From positions 1 to 13,515 of the forward strand of contig JBEKZL010000237.1 of the NCBI GenBank assembly GCA_049509915.1: 13,515 nt of DNA. Reading direction: 5' to 3'. The notes under the pieces were generated by a model, which worked only from the letters and a program-made list of their open reading frames with translations, was not told the origin of the DNA and searched no databases. Positions 8,196 to 13,515 of this stretch are shown piece by piece. The position numbers were made by a program, and so were the translations under genes. The DNA comes from JBEKYD01 sp049509915. GTDB taxonomy: Bacteria; Acidobacteriota; Terriglobia; Bryobacterales; Bryobacteraceae. The number at the start of each line of letters is the position of its first letter. The stretch's first letter is position 1.

Positions 8196-8308
8196 GCGGC
8201 TGCGGCGTGCGGATTCCGGGCGAAGTGAAACACCGCTTCCGACGCGAAATGAGGCGGGATTTCGACCGACGTGGGGCGCGGTTTCGACGGGATGTGGCGC
8301 ACTTTTGA
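8196..8308. repeat. degenerate ~22-bp tandem repeats, probably IS21-type end
   Basis: Units at 8221-8242, 8243-8265, 8266-8287 and 8288-8308, and a weaker one at 8196-8220, share the pattern g(a)xxTGxxxCxCGxxTTTCGA. IS21-family elements carry several short terminal repeats as transposase binding sites, and an istA fragment lies 160 bp downstream, so this is probably one end of that element. The alignment was made by eye. Confidence 0.4.
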
Positions 8309-8328
8309 TTTTTTTGATTTGAGGTAGC

Positions 8329-8464
8329 TGTCGTAACGGTGCCCCGCTTGCCCCGGAACGGTGCCCCCACTAATTCGTAGCGCCGCCCCAGTTCCATCTG
8401 AACGGGTGGACGGCGCTGGCTGATCACAAGGCCGCGGCATGGTCTCTCGAAACGGAGGGAGACC
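8329..8464 (+). mobile_element. IS21-type left-end region with paired 11-bp repeats
   Basis: The sequence from 8329 starts tgtcgtaacggtgcccc. The 11-mer aacggtgcccc occurs at 8335-8345 and again at 8357-8367, exactly 22 bp apart, as in the multiple terminal repeats of IS21-family left ends. The istA start codon follows about 120 bp later, a usual distance. The outer end may instead lie further left, including the repeats at 8196-8308. No istB or right part of the element is present downstream. Confidence 0.45.
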
Positions 8465-8467
8465 ATG
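8438..8467 (+). promoter_or_regulatory. hairpin sequestering the istA ribosome-binding site and start codon
   Basis: catggtctc (8438-8446) is a perfect inverted repeat of gagaccatg (8459-8467), which contains the ATG at 8465. The Shine-Dalgarno ggaggga (8454-8460) sits in the loop and the base of the stem. In mRNA the start codon would be paired. Several IS elements use such leader structures to limit transposase translation from read-through transcripts. Here it precedes a broken gene. Confidence 0.45.
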
Positions 8468-8664
8468 TTGCCCCAGGAGAGAACACGCAGGTCAAAAACC
8501 AAAGAAGTCCTCAGATTGCACTTTTGAAACCCAGCTCAGAGAACGGCATCCTGGGCAAGGGAATCGTGCGGCGGTTTCTACAACGGGCGGAAGCGGCGGG
8601 ATTGAGTTGCCGCTGCCGTCGGGTTGGGACGCCGCCACGCTGATCTCTGCCACTGCGGCGTGAG
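8465..8664 (+). pseudogene. istA: IS21-family transposase IstA, N-terminal remnant
   Basis: From the ATG at 8465, after a good Shine-Dalgarno, the frame reads MLPQERTRRSKTKEVLRLHF and meets a TGA at 8525. This resembles the start of IS21-type IstA proteins (K-x-KEVLRL-x-F). A second frame then gives IVRRFLQRAEAAGLS and a third gives LPLPSGWDAATLI. Together they match the IstA helix-turn-helix region (TVxxFLxRAEAAGLSWPLPxGxDxAxL), recalled and not searched. At least two frame changes break it and the whole DDE domain is absent. The encoded part would have been the DNA-binding N-terminus. The remaining bases to 8749 show nothing further. Confidence 0.6.
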
Positions 8665-8749
8665 CTTGGAACAACTGCGCCGGGCCATGTGGTGGGTGAA
8701 TCGATCCAGCAGCGTTGGGATGCAGAGCTTCGCATTTCGCGAAAGCGCG

Positions 8750-10540
8750 CTACCGGCCAAACGTGATGTGGGTTTTCTGAAATGCACGCGGGCGAAATGC
8801 GGCAATGGCGGTAACGTATATTGCCGCTCCCGTTGTCGTGAAGGTCGTAGAGTATGCGCCAGTCAAGCCAGCTACGTAGTAGGCCGATAATAGCTGGTCA
8901 TTTCCGGAGTCGCTCAGATTCAAGAAGCCGTTGGTTGGTCCGGACGAATACGCGAGAGTTGCGCGGTCGGCGAAAATAATGAGATCGTTCGCATGGGTGG
9001 TCTGCACGCTGGCGCTGGTCTGGGTGGCTGACGACGTTCCACTGCTGCAACCGGTTTGATTATTATCGATCGCGGTCCCCGACGTTGCCAGCCATGACCA
9101 CTCACTGACGTTGAACCACCAATCGTCGATGCTGTTCAGCGTTACCGTCAACGTAGTCGTTCCGGACGGGACGTTAAGTGCGTAATAGACTTCTACAACA
9201 CGTGTTTGGGTGCAGGAGATTGCCTGGACCCAGCTGCAGCCCGTGCACGAGACGCTGGATATCGTTTGGGAAGAGGTGGCGCCGCCTCCGTACGTCAGAA
9301 TCAGGGCGCTCCCCGGTTGAGTCGACGCCAATGGAATCGTCACCGTCGAAGAGTTGAGCGTGCACGGAGCCTGGTTTCCGGAGGAATAGTCGCATACAGC
9401 CTGTTGGATAGGGCTGTTTCCGAAACGCACGAAGGACGAAGCTGTAGCGAAGGTGGACGGACTGGACTGGTTATTATATTCGGCCAGAATCCACGACGGA
9501 GAGCGCACGACATTGGAGATCCTGAACTCGTCCATGTTCCCGTTTTGATAGGGCAGTCCGTATTGCGAGGCCCACGGATAGGCGCCTACGATCAAGTCTC
9601 CCGTCACCGTAGAAGACGCACTGCTGGAGGCCGATACGTTGACGGTCCCGTCCAGATAGATCGCCTGATACGTGTTCGCGCTTCCGCTGGACACAAGAGT
9701 CACGTAAGTCCAGGCGCCCAGGTAAGGCGTGTACGTCGCTGCGACGCGGCCCGTGCCGGTTTCATTAATTCCGTAGTCCCAGAAAAGTTGCCCGTTACCC
9801 CAGGGGACGGCCGCGGCAAACCGGTGAGGATCGGTCGTCGCGCTGTTGCCGACCGTGAACGCAAACGAGTTTTGTTCTTCGGCCGAGGTGACATAGTTCC
9901 AGAAGGAGACAGTCACGGCGCTGGTTCCGGTCCAGGAAAACGAAGAGCATTCGACGTCCTGATTCGATCCGTTAAAGTGTACGCCTCCGCCAATCTCTCC
10001 GGTGACAGCGGTCGGCGAGTTGGCCGGAGTTGCGTTGCATCCGCCCGAGGACGAATCATTGGTGCTCAGGGTGGTTCCGTTCGGAAAATGGTAAACCACT
10101 TTGGTGTTGGAATCGAAGGCTGCGCCTTGGGACCCTCCCTGAAAACTTGTAATGGCCGGGTTACCGACGCAGGCGTAAATCAGCGTATTGGCGGTGACGG
10201 AGAGCGTGGGGACCAGGACCCACGCGATGATCTGGCCCGTGCTGGCAGTGTACGATTCAAACTCCCAGCCGGCCAGCGGATTGGAACATCCGGAGTCGCT
10301 GGTAAATACCAGGTCGGCCGGGCAGGTGATCGAGTTGACGCTGCAGGTTACCGTGTTCTGCACCTGGCCGCCGTTGGTGGTGGTGGCGAACTCGGCGAAA
10401 GTTCCGGAGAGCAAAATCGTAAAGTTCGTTGAGTTGACTGTCCCCGTGAGTGTGTGGTCGATCGTGAACACGCGGTATCCGGAATAACCTAAAGCAGGGA
10501 CGGAACTGCAGAAAAGCGCCAGGCAGGCTGCAAACTTCAT
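8750..10540 (-). CDS. secreted DUF2341 / LamG-type multidomain surface protein
   Basis: A 596-aa protein with a signal peptide (residues 1-18, cleavage near PALG). Residues about 20-145 match the DUF2341 pattern (sugar-binding-like beta sandwich ending VPTLSVTANTLIYACVGNP). Residues about 148-365 form a concanavalin A-like LamG jelly roll, from VVYHFPNG through VSFWNYV to MDEFRISNVVRSP and AEYNNQ. Residues about 375-585 are a third beta-rich domain of a type common in secreted acidobacterial proteins (PGSALILTYGGG, VVEVYYALNVPSG, TTHANDLIIFADRAT, ending AIAAFRP). There are no enzymatic motifs, so glycan or matrix binding is inferred. Shine-Dalgarno ggagg lies 10 bp before the ATG. It follows the collagen-like gene by 77 bp on the same strand, suggesting co-transcription. 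The C-terminal tail QKTHITFGR lies past the last domain. Confidence 0.85.
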   Translation of the reverse strand: MKFAACLALFCSSVPALGYSGYRVFTIDHTLTGTVNSTNFTILLSGTFAEFATTTNGGQVQNTVTCSVNSITCPADLVFTSDSGCSNPLAGWEFESYTASTGQIIAWVLVPTLSVTANTLIYACVGNPAITSFQGGSQGAAFDSNTKVVYHFPNGTTLSTNDSSSGGCNATPANSPTAVTGEIGGGVHFNGSNQDVECSSFSWTGTSAVTVSFWNYVTSAEEQNSFAFTVGNSATTDPHRFAAAVPWGNGQLFWDYGINETGTGRVAATYTPYLGAWTYVTLVSSGSANTYQAIYLDGTVNVSASSSASSTVTGDLIVGAYPWASQYGLPYQNGNMDEFRISNVVRSPSWILAEYNNQSSPSTFATASSFVRFGNSPIQQAVCDYSSGNQAPCTLNSSTVTIPLASTQPGSALILTYGGGATSSQTISSVSCTGCSWVQAISCTQTRVVEVYYALNVPSGTTTLTVTLNSIDDWWFNVSEWSWLATSGTAIDNNQTGCSSGTSSATQTSASVQTTHANDLIIFADRATLAYSSGPTNGFLNLSDSGNDQLLSAYYVAGLTGAYSTTFTTTGAAIYVTAIAAFRPRAFQKTHITFGR

Positions 10541-10617
10541 TTAGGCTAAACCTCCAATCGCCGAGTCGAACTCCCGCTTGAAAAGTGAATTGCGTGGAGT
10601 GTCGCCAGTACGTTTCA

Positions 10618-12015
10618 TCAGTTACACTCCACCACAATAGAAGCAAAAGTCGCCGTCGCCACACTTTTGAGATTAATGGCAACGATATCGTTGGCCGATA
10701 CCGAGATTGTCCAGCCGGTCAGCGTCGCGCTGTGAATCGCCGTTCCCGTGGAGATCGCAGGTTGAGCCGACGCCGTAATCGAATTAGCTGAGCTTGGTAT
10801 GGCCGTGCCCGTCGCAACCTTCCAGATATCGAATATCGCCGTTCCCGCGTTCACGGTGATGTTCCACGCCGCGATGGAGCAGGCGTGTGGCACTGTGAAG
10901 TAAGCTGTGTCGGTCACGAGCGCGGGCGATCCGGAGGCCGCGCTGCCGAACGAGGCGCCGAATCCCTGGTTGTAGCCGCTTGCGCCGGTGGTTCCCTGCG
11001 GTCCCTGAGCTCCCGTTGCGCCCGTCGCTCCGGTTGGTCCTGTCGCCCCTGTAGACCCTGTAGGCCCGGCTGGCCCGGTGGCCCCGGTGGCCCCGGTCGC
11101 GCCGTTGGCGCCGGAGGTCCAGTAATTGGAGCCGTCAGAGGTAACAGTAATGGTGTTGGCCGAGATCAACGGGTAGCTGCTGCTGGCTCCATTGATGTTA
11201 TGGCCGTTAGGGCTGACGGTAATGCTCGTGGCATTCGCGTCCATTAGGACGACGCACCAGCCGGCTGAAGGCACCGAAGACGGCAGAGTAAAGCCGGCGC
11301 TGGCGGTCTGGATTAAGAGATAGCCGCTGTCGGAAGGCTGAACGGTGTAAGCGCTGCTCTTGCTGGACACGCCGACGCCACCGCAGCCGTTGGTCCCCGT
11401 GGCGCCCGTGGCTCCCATGGCTCCGGTCGGACCCTGTGCGCCGGCCGCGCCTGTGGCTCCGGCCGGTCCGGCGGGCCCCTGCGGGCCGGTCGTTCCGGTC
11501 GGACCGGCGGGACCCTGCGGGCCGGCGCTGCCCGTTGCCCCCGTCGCGCCGGATGGGCCGGCCGGGCCGGTCGCCCCGGCCTGCGACAGCGGAGTCCAAT
11601 ACAACGGCGGAGTCCAATACAACGTGCTGGTATCGGGCTCCTGATTGGCGCCCGCTTGAATGCAGATGTAGCTGGATCCGCTGTAGGCAACCGCATCGTT
11701 CACGGCGTAGCTGGTGGCGCCGTTCCAATCGCCTCGCCAGTTTAGTCCTGAAGCGCCGGCCGCGCCCGTGGCTCCGGTCGGTCCGGCGGGCCCCGTCGCG
11801 CCGGTCGTTCCGGTCGGACCGGCGGGACCCTGCGGGCCGGCGCTGCCCGTTGCCCCCGTCGCGCCGGATGGGCCGGCCGGGCCGGTCGCCCCGGCCTGCG
11901 ACAGCGGTCGCCCCGGCCTGCGACAGGAGATTCCAAAAGGACGGACTGGTATCGGGCTCCTGATTGGCGCCGGCTTTAATGCAGATATAGCTGGAACCAT
12001 TGTACGCAACCCCAT
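10618..12015 (-). CDS. collagen-like protein, C-terminal part after the frameshift
   Basis: The real reading frame of this piece starts at the frameshift near 11904; the first 40 or so codons (from 12015) are out of frame with the ancestral gene. In order it encodes Gly-X-Thr/Gly-X-Y collagen repeats (GPAGPSGATGATG and on), a CBM5/12-like module (GLNWRGDWNGATSYAVNDAV to YWTPL), a second collagen stretch, a beta-rich domain of about 85 residues (CGGVGVSSKSSAYTVQPSDS and on), a third collagen stretch, and a C-terminal domain of about 110 residues (NQGFGASFGS to VVECN). That last domain resembles those at the tips of phage-tail and bacterial collagen-like fibres (KVATGTAIPSSANSI). It is probably the distal, ligand-facing half of a trimeric surface fibre. 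As it stands it has no signal peptide, so alone it could not be exported. Confidence 0.75.
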   Translation of the reverse strand: MGLRTMVPAISALKPAPIRSPIPVRPFGISCRRPGRPLSQAGATGPAGPSGATGATGSAGPQGPAGPTGTTGATGPAGPTGATGAAGASGLNWRGDWNGATSYAVNDAVAYSGSSYICIQAGANQEPDTSTLYWTPPLYWTPLSQAGATGPAGPSGATGATGSAGPQGPAGPTGTTGPQGPAGPAGATGAAGAQGPTGAMGATGATGTNGCGGVGVSSKSSAYTVQPSDSGYLLIQTASAGFTLPSSVPSAGWCVVLMDANATSITVSPNGHNINGASSSYPLISANTITVTSDGSNYWTSGANGATGATGATGPAGPTGSTGATGPTGATGATGAQGPQGTTGASGYNQGFGASFGSAASGSPALVTDTAYFTVPHACSIAAWNITVNAGTAIFDIWKVATGTAIPSSANSITASAQPAISTGTAIHSATLTGWTISVSANDIVAINLKSVATATFASIVVECN

Positions 12016-13117
12016 CGTACGAGGCGTAAACAGTGCTGGGGTCCCACGTGCCTTGCCAGTTCAGTCCCCTTTGCACCCCTCTCAACGCCAGAGCCATCCA
12101 GAAGGTCGGGCTGACGTCTGGCCGATTACCCGAGCCCGCCTGAATGCTTACGTACGTGCTACCTGCGAATTGCACCGTGCCTCCAGGCGCGTAGCCGGCT
12201 GTACTGCTCCACGACGGCGGTGCCGTAACGTCCCCCGAAACGTCGTTCCCCGAGGCTATTACACCGGCCTCTACTGTCAGGTTGCTCGACGGAGTTGCGA
12301 CGTCAAGAGGCGCGGTCGCATTGATCGCATAGATGATTTGTCCCGCCGCCAGCCCTGCGAAGCTTATGTCGAGCTTTCGCCCACCCAGTTTCACTACGGG
12401 TGTAACTACCGCACTGGCTGGCGGGTTCGATGGCCCCGGATGCCCAGACGCGACGCCGGGGGACACGGCCCCCAGTCCTGTCGCATAGATAGTGATCGAA
12501 TCGCCGGCACCGATCGGATTCGCTGAGCTGATGATCGCGCCGGACTTCAAGGCGACGTATACAGATGGTGCCTGTGCAACCAGAATTAACTTGAAGGCCG
12601 CGCTGGTTCCGTTCCCGTTCTGTACAACCAGATCTACGGTATCGAGATCCGGAAGTTCGAAAGGTACCTGTACATTGATCTGACCAGGAGAGACGTATTG
12701 TATGGGTGCACGAATCCCGCCGAACAATACCTGTGTCCCGCTCAAAGAGGTTGGGAGCGGCAAACTCGCGGCCGTGGTTGTGCTGGCAAGGTCACTGCCC
12801 AGTACTCTTATTAACGACCCTCGAACGGCAATGGGAAAACCCGCGGCGGGGCTGCCGGAAGCTGCGTCCAGAACCGCAAAAACTGACGGCGCCTGAGTCT
12901 GAGCCGGCAAACGCACGGAACAGCAGGGCAGCAGTGCCAGCACCAGCAGACATCTCCATTTTGCCGGCGCTACGACGAGGCCGAATGGGCGCTCCGCTGT
13001 GAACGAGATTTCGTCCCAGTTGATCTCGGCGATTTGAACTAGAGTCTCATCCTGTGTTCTCTCCTCCGTACCCGTCAGTTTTTTTTCGCCATCGGCCTTG
13101 AAAGTGAACGTGTTCAC
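11207..13117 (-). CDS. TIGR03437-domain / collagen-like protein, N-terminal part before the frameshift
   Basis: Residues 1-404 are genuine: an N-terminal stretch, a hydrophobic signal segment (KWRCLLVLALLPCCSVRLPA, residues 53-72), a TIGR03437-type domain (about 77-285, with ISPGQINVQVP-like YVSPGQINVQVPFELP at 141-156 and YATGLGAVSPGV at 211-222), and two CBM5/12-like modules (about 300-342 and 351-397: W, Y, G-xxVxYxGxxYxxIxAGxNxxPDxSPxFW). TIGR03437 domains usually sit at the C-terminus of secreted Solibacter proteins; here one is N-terminal. After LLSQAGAT (residue 404, codon 11906-11908) the frame shifts and residues 405-636 are an Arg-rich out-of-frame read of collagen repeats. The start is doubtful: GTG at 13117 has no Shine-Dalgarno and puts 52 residues before the signal segment. 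The protein is presumably exported but truncated before its fibre domain. Confidence 0.75.
   Translation of the reverse strand: MNTFTFKADGEKKLTGTEERTQDETLVQIAEINWDEISFTAERPFGLVVAPAKWRCLLVLALLPCCSVRLPAQTQAPSVFAVLDAASGSPAAGFPIAVRGSLIRVLGSDLASTTTAASLPLPTSLSGTQVLFGGIRAPIQYVSPGQINVQVPFELPDLDTVDLVVQNGNGTSAAFKLILVAQAPSVYVALKSGAIISSANPIGAGDSITIYATGLGAVSPGVASGHPGPSNPPASAVVTPVVKLGGRKLDISFAGLAAGQIIYAINATAPLDVATPSSNLTVEAGVIASGNDVSGDVTAPPSWSSTAGYAPGGTVQFAGSTYVSIQAGSGNRPDVSPTFWMALALRGVQRGLNWQGTWDPSTVYASYDGVAYNGSSYICIKAGANQEPDTSPSFWNLLSQAGATAVAGRGDRPGRPIRRDGGNGQRRPAGSRRSDRNDRRDGARRTDRSHGRGRRFRTKLARRLERRHQLRRERCGCLQRIQLHLHSSGRQSGARYQHVVLDSAVVLDSAVAGRGDRPGRPIRRDGGNGQRRPAGSRRSDRNDRPAGARRTGRSHRRGRRTGSDRSHGSHGRHGDQRLRWRRRVQQEQRLHRSAFRQRLSLNPDRQRRLYSAVFGAFSRLVRRPNGRECHEHYRQP
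11438..11907 (-). repeat. 155-bp segment present twice, 315 bp apart
   Basis: 11438-11592 and 11753-11907 are near-identical, and identical over roughly their last 100 bp. They encode the same collagen stretch and its GATGPAGPSG-type start. The offset is 105 codons, so the frame is kept. It shows that collagen stretches in this gene spread as blocks together with the binding-like module between them. Confidence 0.85.
11590..11624 (-). repeat. 18-bp in-frame tandem duplication (PLYWTP)
   Basis: 11590-11606 recurs at 11608-11624 with an 18-bp period. In the protein it doubles the end of the CBM-like module (TLYWTPPLYWTPLSQ). The other modules end in a single FW/YW motif, so this copy is recent and frame-neutral. 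Confidence 0.85.
11883..11926 (-). repeat. perfect 22-bp tandem duplication that shifts the frame
   Basis: 11883-11904 and 11905-11926 are identical 22-mers (start cggtcgcc, end cgacag) and the identity stops at both borders. 22 is not a multiple of three. The span 13117 to 10618 is 2500 nt; minus 22 it is 2478 nt, exactly 825 codons plus stop. The joined sequence reads LLSQAGATGPAGPSG without a break, as in the other copy of the segment. Confidence 0.95.
13039..13067 (-). promoter_or_regulatory. strong Shine-Dalgarno followed by a 3-codon ORF (MRL-stop)
   Basis: On the minus strand, ggaggag (13067-13061) is followed after 10 nt by ATG AGA CTC TAG (13050-13039), inside the annotated N-terminus of the collagen-like gene but in another frame. 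This is the best ribosome-binding site in the region. Either it drives a leader minigene, or it is the old start of the gene, now out of frame. Confidence 0.35.
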
Positions 13118-13410
13118 GCGTTGCGTACCATCCGGTGTGCTGAATTAGGCCTTCCACTTCCCGCTGACATCTGCAGCCACTGCTACGACGGACAGCCGAA
13201 TCGCAAGAGTCTCTGAAATGCATTTATTTCTAGTTCTCGTTAATTTAAGTTTATCAGGGCCGATTCGGCACCGCTTCCGATGTCCGATCCGGCCCGCCTG
13301 CTTGGCCCTATCGACGGAAACATGTCGCGGCGTTAGGGTGGAACTAAGGACAATACTGTTCACTTAACAACATTTTCGTGATATTCCGTTCTAGGGCGAA
13401 TGCCTCCAAC
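13118..13410. other. intergenic region between divergent genes, no recognised feature
   Basis: This 293-bp spacer is AT-richer than its surroundings around 13220-13255 and separates the minus-strand surface-protein genes from the plus-strand KTSC gene. It should hold promoters for both. I could not pick convincing -35/-10 pairs. A minus-strand frame at 13145-13363 has no ribosome-binding site or family resemblance and is not called. Confidence 0.4.
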
Positions 13411-13417
13411 AAGGAGG
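13411..13417 (+). promoter_or_regulatory. near-consensus Shine-Dalgarno for the KTSC-domain gene
   Basis: aaggagg lies 6 bases before the ATG at 13424, the best-placed ribosome-binding site in the window, and it fixes that start. Confidence 0.8.
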
Positions 13418-13423
13418 TATCCC

Positions 13424-13515
13424 ATGCGCGTTGCCATTGTGGAGTCAACCACCCTTGCGACGGTTGGCTACGACGAAAACCTAAAACCTCTGCGACAGGA
13501 GTTCTGTACTCGGGC
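13424..13515 (+). CDS. KTSC-domain protein, N-terminal part (cut by window edge)
   Basis: Thirty codons are visible, starting MRVAIVESTTLATVGYDENL and continuing KPLRQEFCTR. The pattern V-ES-(S/T)xLAxVxYD-xxxxxLxxEF is the start of the KTSC domain family, small proteins of about 70 aa named for a conserved Lys-Thr-Ser-Cys set. Some members are standalone and some are fused to nucleic-acid-related domains; the function is not settled. The characteristic KGxYF segment would lie just past the window. The gene is transcribed away from the surface-protein operon. Confidence 0.65.
   Translation, partial: MRVAIVESTTLATVGYDENLKPLRQEFCTR

Noticed and set aside
8624..8890. 88-codon plus-strand frame after the istA remnant
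   Set aside because: It contains part of the istA frame debris, then runs antisense to the end of the LamG gene; no motif recognised.
9206..10432. 408-codon plus-strand frame
   Set aside because: Antisense to the DUF2341-LamG gene, Arg/Gly-rich and without domains; a GC-driven shadow frame.
10980..11900. GC-rich repeats as a possible non-coding repeat array
   Set aside because: They translate to Gly-X-Y collagen repeats in the minus-strand gene.
13145..13363. 72-codon minus-strand frame
   Set aside because: No ribosome-binding site or family match; it lies in the intergenic region.

Overview
The window looks like an accessory, insertion-sequence-littered stretch of an acidobacterial chromosome of the Solibacter/Bryobacter type. 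This is inferred from family content: a TIGR03437-type domain (a family first defined in Solibacter usitatus), a hybrid histidine kinase with a two-component propeller, an S8 peptidase with C-terminal SLWG repeats, and collagen-like and LamG/DUF2341-type secreted proteins. I could not run a taxonomic search.

Layout. 1-140 is the right end of an ISL3-type element (last 32 transposase codons and the terminal inverted repeat). 305-439 is a 135-bp segment bounded by a 16-bp inverted repeat. 475-4551 (minus) is a 1358-aa membrane hybrid histidine kinase: signal peptide, 14 propeller blades, Y_Y_Y domain, one membrane helix, HisKA, HATPase and two receiver domains. 4552-4869 holds nothing I recognise. 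4870-5677 is a 5'-truncated, frameshifted gene of a conserved hypothetical family. 5732-5920 is a second ISL3-type remnant (minus). It abuts an orphan receiver domain (5918-6313, plus) that is about 82% identical by hand count to the last receiver of the big kinase. 6435-8120 (plus) is a secreted subtilase ending in seven perfect TSLWGS repeats, followed by a strong hairpin. 8196-8664 is IS21-type debris: degenerate 22-bp repeats, paired 11-bp repeats and a broken istA 5' end. 8750-13117 (minus) holds two secreted surface proteins in probable operon order. The first is a TIGR03437/carbohydrate-binding-like/collagen-like protein split by a frameshift, the second a DUF2341-LamG protein. 13424 to the end (plus) is the start of a KTSC-domain protein with a perfect Shine-Dalgarno sequence.

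The most notable observation is in the collagen-like gene. A perfect 22-bp tandem duplication (11883-11904 / 11905-11926) is the only thing separating two overlapping reading frames. Removing one copy restores an uninterrupted 825-codon gene. The same gene also carries a 155-bp segment repeated 315 bp apart and an in-frame 18-bp duplication, so it is actively reshaped by repeat slippage. The other theme is duplication and wreckage of a hybrid-kinase locus by IS elements, which left a free-standing receiver domain.

How the genes may work together is inference only. The kinase would sense an extracytoplasmic, probably polymeric, ligand through its propellers. The subtilase and the two adhesin-like proteins would act outside the cytoplasm. 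No shared regulatory site linking them was seen.
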